DNA of 64,000 bases from Variovorax sp. CF313 (GTDB lineage Bacteria; Pseudomonadota; Gammaproteobacteria; Burkholderiales; Burkholderiaceae_C): contig NZ_AKIW01000068.1 in the NCBI RefSeq assembly GCF_000282635.1, forward strand, positions 1 to 64,000. Reading direction: 5' to 3'. Shown here one piece after another: positions 17,623 through 25,839 of this stretch. The first letter of the stretch is position 1, and each line of letters opens with the position of its first letter. A model generated the notes under the pieces. That model was not told where the DNA came from. It saw nothing but the letters and a program-made list of their open reading frames with translations, and made no database searches. The translations under genes were made by a program, and so were the position numbers.

Positions 17623-18600
17623 TTACTTGACGTCCGAAATCTTCTTGATGTTGTCCGCGCCGAATTCCTTGGCGTAGCTCACGTATGCCGGCTTCAGCGC
17701 CTCGCGGAAGGCCGCGCCGTCGACGGTGCGCGTGACCTTCATGCCGTCTTTCTCGAGCTGGGCGATGCCGTTGTTCTCGTCGTCGTTCACCTTCTTGCGC
17801 TGGGCGACGGAGGCCTTCTTCGCGGCTTCGACGAACACCTTCTTGTCGGCGTCCGAGAGCTTGTTCCACACCTTCGGCGACAGCAGCAGCAGCGCCGGCG
17901 AATACACGTGGCCCGTGAGCGAGAGGTGCTTCTGCACCTGCGAGAACTTCGATGCCAGGATCACCGGAATCGGGTTCTCCTGCCCGTCGACCGTGCCCTG
18001 CTGCAGCGCGCCGAAGAGTTCGGGGAAGGCCATCGGCGTGGGCAGGATGCCGAAGGTGCGGTAGCCGTCCATGTGCACCTTGTTTTCCATGGTGCGCATC
18101 TTCAGGCCCTTGGCGTCCTCGGGCTTGACGATGTCGCGTTTGCTGTTCGTCATGTGGCGGAAGCCGTTCTCCGTCCAGGCCAGCGCGACGATGCCCTTGC
18201 TCGGGAACTTGGTCAGGATGTCCTGGCCGATCGGGCCGTCCATCACCTTGCGCGCGTGGTCGTAGTCGCGGAACAGGAAGGGGATGTCGACGATCTTCAC
18301 CTCGGGCACGAAGTTGCCCACCGGGCCGGTCGAGGTGTTGACCAGGTCCTGCGTGCCGAGCTGTATGGCCTCGATCTGCTCGCGCTCGCCGCCCAACGCC
18401 GAGTTGGCGAAGTGCTGGCACTTGTAGCGGCCTTGCGTGCCCTTCTCGATCTCTTCGCAGAACACCGTGGAGCCCACGCCGTAGTGCGACTCCTTGGAGG
18501 TCGCGTAGCCGATCTTCAGGACGGTCGGTTGTTGCGCATGGGCAGCGGAAGCGCCCAGGGCGAGCGAAAGGCAGGCGGCGGCGATGTGGCCGATTTTCAT
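17623..18600 (-). CDS. dctP: TRAP transporter periplasmic substrate-binding protein
   Basis: The 325-aa protein begins with a Sec signal peptide (MKIGHIAAACLSLALGASAAHA). It continues as a DctP-fold binding protein with GYATSKESHYGVGSTVFCEEIEK, the dimer and ligand region ALAWTENGFRHMTNSKRDI, and the Arg/Asn-bearing GQENPIPVI. DctP members bind carboxylates through a conserved Arg; KMRTMENKVHMDGYRTFG carries it. The ATG at 18600 follows CCGGAGA. The denD gene upstream suggests a sugar-acid ligand such as D-erythronate or a relative, but that is inference. Confidence 0.92.
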   Translation of the reverse strand: MKIGHIAAACLSLALGASAAHAQQPTVLKIGYATSKESHYGVGSTVFCEEIEKGTQGRYKCQHFANSALGGEREQIEAIQLGTQDLVNTSTGPVGNFVPEVKIVDIPFLFRDYDHARKVMDGPIGQDILTKFPSKGIVALAWTENGFRHMTNSKRDIVKPEDAKGLKMRTMENKVHMDGYRTFGILPTPMAFPELFGALQQGTVDGQENPIPVILASKFSQVQKHLSLTGHVYSPALLLLSPKVWNKLSDADKKVFVEAAKKASVAQRKKVNDDENNGIAQLEKDGMKVTRTVDGAAFREALKPAYVSYAKEFGADNIKKISDVK

Positions 18601-18644
18601 GATGTCTCCGGGGTTGAAGTCAGGTGCGCGTCAGGCGCCCCGGA

Positions 18645-19664
18645 CTATGCAACACCGGAGAGCTTCACCGCGTCGGGATTTTCACGGACGTATTCGCGGA
18701 TGACGGTCTCGAAGCTCTGGTCCGCCGACAGGCCCAGCGCCTTCGCACGCGCCGTTTCGATGCGCCCGGGCCAGGTCTTCACGATGCGCATGATCGTCGG
18801 ATCGGGCGTGCGATCGAGCAGGGCGGTGGCGGCCTGGCCGGCCACGTGCTCCAGCGCGGCAGCCATCTCGCCCACCGTGGTGGCCAGCGAGGGCAGGTTC
18901 AGTGCGGTGCGCGGACCCCACTGCGCATCGCTCGCCTCGGCGGCGCGGATGATGCCCTCGATGGTGCGCGCCGGTGACGCGATGGCGACAGGCGTCGAAT
19001 CGGGCACGGGGCAGGCCGCGCGCAGGCCGGCCAGCGGCTCGCGGATCATGCCGCTGAAGAAGCCCGAGGCCGCGCCGTTGGGTTTGCCCGGGCGTACGCT
19101 CACCGTCATGAGCCGCACGCTGCGCCCGCGCACGAAGCCCTTGCGCGTGAAATCGGCCACCAGCTGCTCGCCGATGAATTTCTGGATGCCGTAGCTGGTC
19201 TGCGGCGTGGGCAGCGTGTGGTCTTCGATGACCTTCGGCAGCGGCTGCTCGGGCGAATCGCCGAACACCGCGAGCGAGCTGGCGAACACCAGCACTGGCT
19301 TCGTGCCGAGCGCACGCACCCGTTCGAGCAACGCGTGCGTGGCTGCGAAATTGCTGCGCATGCCGAGGTCGAAGTCGGCCTCGCACTCGCCGCTCACGGC
19401 CGCGGCCAGGTGGAAGACGGCATCGGCTTCGCGCCAGACGGTCGCGTCTGCATCGGGCGAGAGTTGCGCGTTGAGGTCGCCCGTCACGGTGGCGATGCGC
19501 GCATCGGACGCGAGGTCGGCGGGCGCGCCCACGCGGTCGACCAGCGTGATGCGCTCGATCGGCCGGGCGGGTGCGCCGGCCAGCGAGAGGGGGCCTTGCT
19601 TCAACAGCGTGCGGGCGAGGCGAGCGCCCAGAAAACCGGCGCCGCCGGTGATGACGATGTGCAT
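18645..19664 (-). CDS. denD: D-erythronate dehydrogenase-type NAD-dependent epimerase/SDR
   Basis: The 339-aa protein is an extended SDR with the NAD-binding GGAGFLGARLA at residues 7-17, VFASSLAVFGDSP carrying the catalytic Ser region, and SYGIQKFIGEQL with the Tyr-x-x-x-Lys pair. It resembles DenD, which oxidises D-erythronate to 2-oxo-tetronate in the four-carbon sugar-acid pathway. The partner kinase and aldolase genes are not in this window, so the pathway is incomplete here. The ATG at 19664 has AGGAGA eight bases upstream. dctP starts 44 bp after its stop, so import and first oxidation look coupled. Confidence 0.8.
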   Translation of the reverse strand: MHIVITGGAGFLGARLARTLLKQGPLSLAGAPARPIERITLVDRVGAPADLASDARIATVTGDLNAQLSPDADATVWREADAVFHLAAAVSGECEADFDLGMRSNFAATHALLERVRALGTKPVLVFASSLAVFGDSPEQPLPKVIEDHTLPTPQTSYGIQKFIGEQLVADFTRKGFVRGRSVRLMTVSVRPGKPNGAASGFFSGMIREPLAGLRAACPVPDSTPVAIASPARTIEGIIRAAEASDAQWGPRTALNLPSLATTVGEMAAALEHVAGQAATALLDRTPDPTIMRIVKTWPGRIETARAKALGLSADQSFETVIREYVRENPDAVKLSGVA

Positions 19665-19737
19665 GGGTTTTGTCTCCTGTGAGCCGCCAGAATACGCGAG
19701 GCTCCGGCAACACGAAGCGCAGCGGAGAGCCGAAACG

Positions 19738-19760
19738 AAAAAGCCCTCCGAAGAGGGCTC
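19738..19760 (-). terminator. Intrinsic terminator after ETF:ubiquinone oxidoreductase gene
   Basis: On the minus strand AGCCCTC-TTCG-GAGGGCT forms a seven-base-pair stem with a stable UUCG loop, followed directly by five T. It sits 21 bp past the stop at 19781 and separates that gene from denD. Confidence 0.88.
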
Positions 19761-19780
19761 GCCGACGAGGCAAGGAGGCC

Positions 19781-21478
19781 TTACATGCCCACGTAGTTCG
19801 GCCCGCCGCCGCCTTCGGGCGTGACCCACACGATGTTCTGCGTCGGGTCCTTGATGTCGCAGGTCTTGCAGTGCACGCAGTTCTGCGCATTGATCTGCAG
19901 GCGCTGCTTGCCGTCCTCGGTGCCCACGAACTCGTACACGCCGGCCGGGCAGTAGCGGCTTTCGGGGCCGGCGAACTTGGCGAGGTTGATGTTGACCGGC
20001 ACCGTCGCGTCCTTCAGCGTCAGGTGGGCCGGCTGCTGCTCTTCATGGTTGGTGTTGCTGATGAACACGCTGGAGAGGCGGTCGAAGGTGAGCTTGCCGT
20101 CCGGCTTCGGATAGACGATGGGCTTGCACTCCGAAGCGGGCTTCAGGTAGAGGTGGTCGGGCTTGTTGCGGTGCAGTGTCCATGGAATGTGGCCCTTGAG
20201 CAGCCACTGCTCGATGCCGTTCATGAAGGTCGCGATACCCAGGCCCTTCTTGAACCAGGCCTTGAAGTTGCGCGCCTTGTTCAGCTCGGTGTAGAGCCAG
20301 CTCTTCTCGAACGCGGCCGGGTAGGCCGTGAGTTCGTCGTGCTGGCGGCCGGCCTGCACCGCCTCGAAGGCGGCTTCGGCGCACAGCATGCCGGTCTTGA
20401 TGGCGGCGTGGCTGCCCTTGATGCGGCTCACGTTGAGGTAGCCGGCCTCGCAGCCGACCAGCGCGCCGCCCGGGAACACCGTCTTGGGCAGCGACATCAG
20501 GCCGCCGGCCGTGATGGCGCGCGCGCCGTAGCCGATGCGCTTGGCCGGCTTGATGCCCTGGGCCTCGTCGCCTTCGAGGTACCAGCGGATGTTGGGGTGC
20601 AGCTTCCAGCGCTGCATTTCCTCGAACGGGCTCAGGTAGGGGTTGCTGTAGTCCAGGCCGGTGATGAAGCCCATCGTGACCTTGTTGTCCTCCATGTGAT
20701 AGAGGAAGGCGCCGCCATAGGTGTCGCTCTTCATGGGCCAGCCGGCCGTGTGCAGCACGAAGCCGGGCTGGTGGCGCTTGGGGTCGATCTCCCACACTTC
20801 CTTCACGCCGAGGCCGTAGGTCTGCGGGTCCTTGCCGGCGTCGAGCTTGTACTTCGCGATGAGCTGGCGGCCGAGGTGGCCGCGCGCGCCTTCGGCGAAC
20901 ACGGTGTACTTGCCCAGCAGCTCCATGCCGAGCTGGAAGTTCTCGGTCGGTTCGCCGTCCTTGCCCACGCCCATGTTGCCGGTGGCCACGCCGCGCACCG
21001 AACCGTCTTCGTTGTAGAGCACTTCCGCCGCGGGGAAGCCCGGGAAGATTTCGACGCCCATGTTCTCGGCCTGCTGCGCCAGCCACTTGGTGAAGGCGCC
21101 GAGGCTGATGATGTAGTTGCCGTGGTTCTGGAAGCAGGCCGGCAGGAACAGGTTGGGGGTGCGCAGGCCCGACTTCTCGCCGAGGAACACCATCGCGTCG
21201 TCGGTCACGGGCTGGTTGAGCGGCGCGCCGAGTTCCTCCCAGTCGGGCAGCAGCTCGTTGAGCGCGCGCGGGTCCATGATGGCGCCCGAGAGGATGTGCG
21301 CGCCGGGCTCCGAGCCCTTTTCGAGCACCACGACCGAGATCTCCTTCTCGTGCTGCGCGGCCAACTGCTTGAGCCGGATCGCGGTCGAGAGGCCGGCCGG
21401 GCCGCCGCCGACCACGACCACGTCGTATTCCATGGCTTCGCGAGGGCCGAACTGGGCGAGGATTTCGTCGTGGGTCAT
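19781..21478 (-). CDS. Electron transfer flavoprotein-ubiquinone oxidoreductase
   Basis: The 565-aa membrane-associated iron-sulfur flavoprotein passes electrons from reduced ETF, fed by acyl-CoA dehydrogenases, to ubiquinone. The FAD-binding VVVGGGPAGLSTAIRLKQL lies near residue 20. LHTAGWPMKSDTYGGAFLYH and GLDYSNPYLSPFEEMQRWK form the quinone and membrane-surface region. The C-terminus has the 4Fe-4S cysteines in YCPAGVYEF and NCVHCKTCDI. Length is as expected. The ATG at 21478 gives the usual start; the ribosome binding site is weak. It is a single-gene unit ending in a strong terminator and would serve the valine acyl-CoA dehydrogenase at 54 kb. Confidence 0.95.
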   Translation of the reverse strand: MTHDEILAQFGPREAMEYDVVVVGGGPAGLSTAIRLKQLAAQHEKEISVVVLEKGSEPGAHILSGAIMDPRALNELLPDWEELGAPLNQPVTDDAMVFLGEKSGLRTPNLFLPACFQNHGNYIISLGAFTKWLAQQAENMGVEIFPGFPAAEVLYNEDGSVRGVATGNMGVGKDGEPTENFQLGMELLGKYTVFAEGARGHLGRQLIAKYKLDAGKDPQTYGLGVKEVWEIDPKRHQPGFVLHTAGWPMKSDTYGGAFLYHMEDNKVTMGFITGLDYSNPYLSPFEEMQRWKLHPNIRWYLEGDEAQGIKPAKRIGYGARAITAGGLMSLPKTVFPGGALVGCEAGYLNVSRIKGSHAAIKTGMLCAEAAFEAVQAGRQHDELTAYPAAFEKSWLYTELNKARNFKAWFKKGLGIATFMNGIEQWLLKGHIPWTLHRNKPDHLYLKPASECKPIVYPKPDGKLTFDRLSSVFISNTNHEEQQPAHLTLKDATVPVNINLAKFAGPESRYCPAGVYEFVGTEDGKQRLQINAQNCVHCKTCDIKDPTQNIVWVTPEGGGGPNYVGM

Positions 21479-21600
21479 GTGGGTTGGGTCGATAATGATT
21501 TTTCGAGGCGCGGGGCATTTTATGCGGCGTCCACGGGCGGTCCGTGTCACTCGCGGACGGGCCTGTTTCGTCACCTGCGCGACTCCACAGGATCCAGTCC

Positions 21601-22383
21601 ATGGCTTACAGCATCGATCTTTCCGGCCGCGTGGCCTTCGTCACCGGCGCCTCCAGCGGGCTCGGCGCCCAGTTCTCGAAAACCCTGGCGCGCGCCGGTG
21701 CCGCCGTGGTGCTGGCCAGCCGCCGCGTCGAGAAGCTCAAGGAGCTGCGCGCCCGCATCGAAGGCGAGGGCGGCGACGCCCACGTGGTCGAGCTCGACGT
21801 GACCGACATCGGCAGCATCAAGGCCGCGGTCGCGCGTGCGGAGACCGAGGTCGGCCCCATCGACATCCTGGTCAACAACTCGGGCGTGAGCACCACGCAG
21901 CGCCTGCAGGACGTGACGCCCGACGACTACGACTACATCTTCGACACCAACGTGAAGGGCTCCTTCTTCGTCGCGCAGGAAGTCGGCAAGCGCATGCTGG
22001 CGCGCGCCACGGGCACGGCACCGGGCACCTACATCGGCGGGCGGATCATCAACATCGCCTCGTCGGCGGCGCTCAAGGTCATGCCGCAGATCGGCACGTA
22101 TTGCATGAGCAAGGCCGCGGTGGTGCAGATGACCAAGGCCATGGCGCTCGAGTGGGGCCGCTTCGGCATCAACGTGAACGCGCTGTGCCCGGGCTACATC
22201 GCGACCGAACTCAACGAGGAGCACTGGACCACCGAGGCAGGCGCCAGGCTGGTCAGCATGCTGCCGCGCAAGCGCGTGGGCAAGCCCGAGGACCTGGACG
22301 GCCTGATCGTGCTGCTGGCCAGCGGCGAGAGCCATTTCGTGAACGGTGCCGTCATTGCGGCCGACGACGGGTTCGCGCTCTGA
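21601..22383 (+). CDS. Short-chain dehydrogenase/reductase
   Basis: The 260-aa classical SDR has the NAD(P)-binding TGASSGLGAQF at residues 15-25, LVNNSGVS, the catalytic Ser in INIASSAALK, and the Tyr-Lys pair in YCMSKAAVVQM, followed by NALCPGYIATELN. The substrate is not predictable. Some related Burkholderiales SDRs act on 3-hydroxyacyl-CoA. It is divergent from the ETF:ubiquinone oxidoreductase gene across 122 bp and heads a tight group with an EamA transporter and a thioesterase. Confidence 0.9.
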   Translation: MAYSIDLSGRVAFVTGASSGLGAQFSKTLARAGAAVVLASRRVEKLKELRARIEGEGGDAHVVELDVTDIGSIKAAVARAETEVGPIDILVNNSGVSTTQRLQDVTPDDYDYIFDTNVKGSFFVAQEVGKRMLARATGTAPGTYIGGRIINIASSAALKVMPQIGTYCMSKAAVVQMTKAMALEWGRFGINVNALCPGYIATELNEEHWTTEAGARLVSMLPRKRVGKPEDLDGLIVLLASGESHFVNGAVIAADDGFAL

Positions 22384-23234
22384 GTCCGCGGGCCTGGACC
22401 GGCATTGCCGCCGGCCTGGGCGCGGGTGCGCTCTGGGGGCTGGTGTTCGTAGCGCCGCGCATGGTGGGCCAATTCGGCATGGTCGACATCACCGCCGCGC
22501 GCTGGCCGAACGGTCGGCAGGCGCTCGCGGCGCTGGGGCTCAGCGTGCTGGGCTTCAGCGGCTACTACCTGCTGCTCGCCTTCGGCATCGCGGCAGCCGG
22601 CACCGAGGTGCCGAGCCTCGTCATCGGCACGATCCCTGTCTGGATGATGCTGCTGGGCCGGCCCGCGGGCCTGCACATGCGGGCCTTGCTGCCCGGGCTG
22701 CTGCTCACGGGCGCGGGCATGGCACTCATGATCTGGGGCGCCTGGTCGGCGCACGGCGGCGCGGGCAGTGGTGCTGGCGCGCGCTTCGGCGGGGGCATTG
22801 CGCTGGCGCTGTGCTCGATGGTGAGCTGGACGGTCTACGGCTTGCTCAACGCCGCCTGGCTGCAGCGGCACCGCGAGGTGCACGCGGCCGACTGGGCCAA
22901 CTGGCTCGGCATTGCCACCGGCCTCGGGGCCTTGCTGCTGTGGGCGGCGGCGGGCAGCGATGTCGCCACGCTGCGGTCGCAGCCCGACGGCATGCTGTTC
23001 ATCTGGATCGCACTGGCGAGCGGTTTCGGTTCGTCGTGGCTTGCGACCATCCTGTGGAACGTCGCGAGCCAGCGGCTGTCTGCGAGCCTGTGCGGCCAGC
23101 TGATCGTCAGCGAGACGCTGTTCGCATTGCTCTATTCCTTCCTCTGGGACGGCCGCTGGCCGCTGGCCACCGAATGGCTGGCGGCCTTGCTGTTCGTCCT
23201 GGGCATCCTCGCATCCATCAAGGCCCACCGATGA
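22380..23234 (+). CDS. EamA/DMT-family transporter with apparent CTG start
   Basis: The 284-aa product has about ten membrane helices in two EamA repeats (GLGAGALWGLVFVAP at the start, VSWTVYGLLNAAWL and SSWLATILWNVASQ later). It is a drug/metabolite exporter-type protein without known substrate. The frame is open far upstream, but there is no ATG, GTG or TTG between the end of the SDR and the first helix. The CTG at 22380 overlaps the SDR stop as CTGA and gives the expected N-terminus; a GTG at 22443 would cut helix 1. The stop overlaps the thioesterase ATG as ATGA. Confidence 0.75.
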   Translation: MSPRAWTGIAAGLGAGALWGLVFVAPRMVGQFGMVDITAARWPNGRQALAALGLSVLGFSGYYLLLAFGIAAAGTEVPSLVIGTIPVWMMLLGRPAGLHMRALLPGLLLTGAGMALMIWGAWSAHGGAGSGAGARFGGGIALALCSMVSWTVYGLLNAAWLQRHREVHAADWANWLGIATGLGALLLWAAAGSDVATLRSQPDGMLFIWIALASGFGSSWLATILWNVASQRLSASLCGQLIVSETLFALLYSFLWDGRWPLATEWLAALLFVLGILASIKAHR

Positions 23235-23653
23235 GAATCGAAATCCCCGAAAAGAAGAAGCTCGTGTACGAAATGTCGATCCCCATCCGCTGGGGCGACA
23301 TGGACGCCATGGGCCACCTGAACAACGGCACCTACTTTCGCTATCTCGAAACCGCGCGCATCGACTGGATCCGCTCGATCGGTGTCGAGCCCGCGCCGGG
23401 CGGCGAGGGCATGGTGATCGTCAATGCCTTCTGCAACTTCTACCGGCAGATCGAATACCCGGGCAACGTGCGGATCAAGATGTACGTGAGCGACCCGGGG
23501 CGCACCACCTTCGAAAGCTGGGCCACCATGGTCCGCGAAGACGCGCCCGACGTGGTCTGCGCGGCCGGCGGCGCAACCACCATCTGGGTCGATTTCCCGA
23601 AGCAGAAGGCGCTGGCGCTGCCCGACTGGCTGCGCACGCTGGTGAGCGACTGA
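23231..23653 (+). CDS. 4HBT-superfamily acyl-CoA thioesterase
   Basis: The 140-aa hotdog-fold protein has the 4-hydroxybenzoyl-CoA thioesterase-type motif RWGDMDAMGHLNNGTYFRYLETAR near residues 19-42, including the catalytic Asp and the Gly-His-Leu-Asn helix start. It should hydrolyse a CoA thioester; the acyl chain is unknown. The ATG overlaps the EamA stop by four bases, so the two are translationally coupled. It converges on the sensor kinase gene. Confidence 0.87.
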   Translation: MRIEIPEKKKLVYEMSIPIRWGDMDAMGHLNNGTYFRYLETARIDWIRSIGVEPAPGGEGMVIVNAFCNFYRQIEYPGNVRIKMYVSDPGRTTFESWATMVREDAPDVVCAAGGATTIWVDFPKQKALALPDWLRTLVSD

Positions 23654-23673
23654 GCAGGAGCCGCTGACGCAGC

Positions 23674-25026
23674 TCAGGCCGGCTGCAGCACGATGCGAGC
23701 CTCGAAGCCATGCGCCGCGGCCGCCGGCGGCGACGAGAGTTCGAGCCTCGCGCCGTGCTTCTCGACGATGGTGCCCACGATCGAGATGCCCAGGCCGTAG
23801 CCGGCGCGATCGGAGCTGTGGCGCACATGGCGCTCGCGCAGGGTTTCGAGCTGCGCGGGGTTCACGCCGGGGCCGAAGTCGCGCACGGCAAGGGTGCAGG
23901 GCGCCGTCACCTCGACGACGACGCGGCCACCCCCGTAGCGCAGCGCGTTCTCCACCAGGTTGCGCAGTGCGATCGCGAGTGCGTCGAAGTCGCCGAGGGC
24001 CAGGGGGGTGGCGCTGTCGGGCACCTTGAGCACGAGGCGCTCGGTGTTGCGCGGGTCTTGCCAGAAGTCCTGCGCCACGGCGCCGGCGAGCTGCACCAGG
24101 TCGACCCGCGTGCGTGTGAGCGAGGCGCCCGATTCCGCGCGCGACAGCTGCAGCAGCTTCTCGGTGCGGTGGCTGAGGGTGCGCAGCGCATCGAGCGCGG
24201 CCTGCACGTCGTTGCGCTGCAGGTCGTGTTCGAGCGCGGTCTGCAGCCGCAGGCGGGCGGCGGCAAGCGGTGTTCGCAGTTCGTGCGCGGCGTTGGCCGC
24301 CAGCGCGCGCTCCACGTCGAGCGAGTGCGACAGGCGCTCCAGCAGCCGGTTGACGTGGTCGCCGACGGTGCGCAGCTCCCTCGGCAGGCCGGGCAGGGCG
24401 ATCGGGCTCAGGTCGGCGCCGCTGCGTTTCTCGATCTCACCGGCCAGCTCCTGCAGCGCCCGCAGCTCGGCACGCGCCACGTTGCGCAACACCAGCGCGA
24501 GCAGCGGCAGCACCGCGACGAGCGGAATGATCAGGCCGAAGAGCGTGCGGTTCAGGGCATGGCGGCGTTCGTCGAGCGGGTCCGCCACCTGGAAGAACAG
24601 GCCCAGCGTCGGATGGCGCACGGTGTAGATGCGCCAGCTCGGGTTGTTCGCGAAGCCGGCGGCCAGCGGCACATCGAAGGTGTCCGCGGGCGCTTCGGCG
24701 GAGCGCAGCAGTACGTGTTCGTGCAGGTCGACGATCTGGTAGATCACCGCGTCCTCGGAGAACAGCTGCTTGGGCGCGATCAGCGGTTCGCGCGGCGGCT
24801 CCTGTCTGGGGTGCTGCAGCTTTTCCAGTTCCTGCACGGCCATCGCGAACATGCGGTGCGAAACTTCGACCATTTCGTTGTCGAAGTTGTGGTTGATCTC
24901 GCGGTCCACATACCAGACCACGGCGAACACGCACAGCAGCCACACGCCGCCGACCCAGAGGATCAGCGTGCGGGTCAGCCGGCCCGCGAGCGTGTCGCGG
25001 CCGGCCACGAGCTTGTTCAGGCTCAT
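23674..25026 (-). CDS. Sensor histidine kinase, PmrB/QseC subfamily
   Basis: The 450-aa membrane kinase has helix 1 at residues 20-40, a periplasmic domain of about 120 residues, helix 2 at 162-181, a HAMP-like linker, and a phospho-acceptor His248 in NAAHELRTPLAAARL. The N-box is LRNLVENALRYGGG, with G-boxes DFGPGV and GYGLGISIV in the ATPase domain. Just after helix 1 the sequence reads NEMVE, an E-x-x-E pair like the metal-sensing motif of PmrB; its function here is untested. The ATG at 25026 overlaps the stop of the response regulator by four bases. The pair lies divergent from PAP2 and eptA genes, pointing to envelope-stress or cationic-peptide sensing. Confidence 0.92.
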   Translation of the reverse strand: MSLNKLVAGRDTLAGRLTRTLILWVGGVWLLCVFAVVWYVDREINHNFDNEMVEVSHRMFAMAVQELEKLQHPRQEPPREPLIAPKQLFSEDAVIYQIVDLHEHVLLRSAEAPADTFDVPLAAGFANNPSWRIYTVRHPTLGLFFQVADPLDERRHALNRTLFGLIIPLVAVLPLLALVLRNVARAELRALQELAGEIEKRSGADLSPIALPGLPRELRTVGDHVNRLLERLSHSLDVERALAANAAHELRTPLAAARLRLQTALEHDLQRNDVQAALDALRTLSHRTEKLLQLSRAESGASLTRTRVDLVQLAGAVAQDFWQDPRNTERLVLKVPDSATPLALGDFDALAIALRNLVENALRYGGGRVVVEVTAPCTLAVRDFGPGVNPAQLETLRERHVRHSSDRAGYGLGISIVGTIVEKHGARLELSSPPAAAAHGFEARIVLQPA

Positions 25027-25697
25027 TCGTCGTCGTCCGCCGAGAACGACAGGCGATAGCCGAGGCCGCGCAGCGTCTGGATGTGGTTGCGCCCTAGCTT
25101 GCGGCGCAGGCGGCTGATGAAGACCTCGAGCGTGTTGCTGTCGGCCTCGTCGCCGAAGCCGTAGAGCGCATCGGCAAGGTTCTCGCGCGTGTGGATGCGC
25201 TCGGGTCGCGTGGCCATGACGCGCAGCAGCGCCCATTCCTTCTGCGTCAGCGTGATCGGCGAGCCGTCCTTGCGCACCATGTCGTGCGCCAGGTCGATCT
25301 CGAGCGTGCCGAGCTGCAGCACCGGCGAGCTGCTCGCGCTGCGGCGGCGCTCGACCGCGCGCAGGCGCGCCAGCAGCTCGGCGGGGTCGTAGGGCTTGAT
25401 GAGGTAGTCGTCGGCGCCGGCATCCAGGCCGCGGATGCGGTCGGTCACCTGGTCGCGTGCCGTCAGCACGATGACGATGGGGCGCTCGGGCAGGGCGCGC
25501 ACCTGCGGCAGCAGCGAGAGGCCGTCGCCGTCGCCCAGGTGCAGGTCGAGCAGCACGGCCGCGTATTGCACCGAAAGCAGGGCGCCGCGGGCGTCGGCCA
25601 GGCTCGAAGCCACGTCGACCACGAAGGCCTTGGCCAGCAGGTAGCTGCAGACGGCATCTGCCAACGCAGTGTCATCTTCGACCAGCAATATGCGCAC
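25023..25697 (-). CDS. OmpR/PmrA-family response regulator
   Basis: The 224-aa regulator has a receiver domain with acidic pocket EDD at residues 7-9, phospho-acceptor Asp51 in LLDLHLGDGDG and Lys101 in DDYLIKPYD. The C-terminal winged helix ends in FISRLRRKLGRNHIQTLRGLGYRL. The start is the GTG at 25697, with AAGGA eight bases upstream; the nearby ATG at 25702 is in another frame. Partner is the kinase encoded immediately downstream. Direct hexamer repeats in the divergent region and before eptA are likely its binding sites. Confidence 0.93.
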   Translation of the reverse strand: MRILLVEDDTALADAVCSYLLAKAFVVDVASSLADARGALLSVQYAAVLLDLHLGDGDGLSLLPQVRALPERPIVIVLTARDQVTDRIRGLDAGADDYLIKPYDPAELLARLRAVERRRSASSSPVLQLGTLEIDLAHDMVRKDGSPITLTQKEWALLRVMATRPERIHTRENLADALYGFGDEADSNTLEVFISRLRRKLGRNHIQTLRGLGYRLSFSADDDE

Positions 25698-25756
25698 GCC
25701 ATGTCCTTCCAACAAAAAATGGAGTCTAGCGCTGCCCGGTTGCACGGGGCCTGCCA

Positions 25757-25809
25757 GTCAGGTTCGGTTCATCTTGCTTCAGGCTGGGTTCATTCCGCGA
25801 ACGTAGGCT
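25757..25809 (+). promoter_or_regulatory. Candidate response-regulator box and promoter for the PAP2 operon
   Basis: Hexamers GTCAGG, TTCATC, TTCAGG and TTCATT start at 25757, 25768, 25778 and 25789, a 10-11 bp spacing typical of OmpR/PmrA dimers binding direct repeats. The last pair has TTCAGG-N5-TTCATT form. A TAnnnT element (TAGGCT, 25804-25809) follows after nine bases as a possible -10. The same geometry recurs before eptA. Confidence 0.5.
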
Positions 25810-25839
25810 CGCGTCTGTTTTTCAGTCCCGCCTTCGTTC

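Noticed and set aside
25463..25702. ATG at 25702 as start of the response regulator.
   Set aside because: It is in a different frame; the GTG at 25697 begins the receiver domain and has a properly placed AAGGA.
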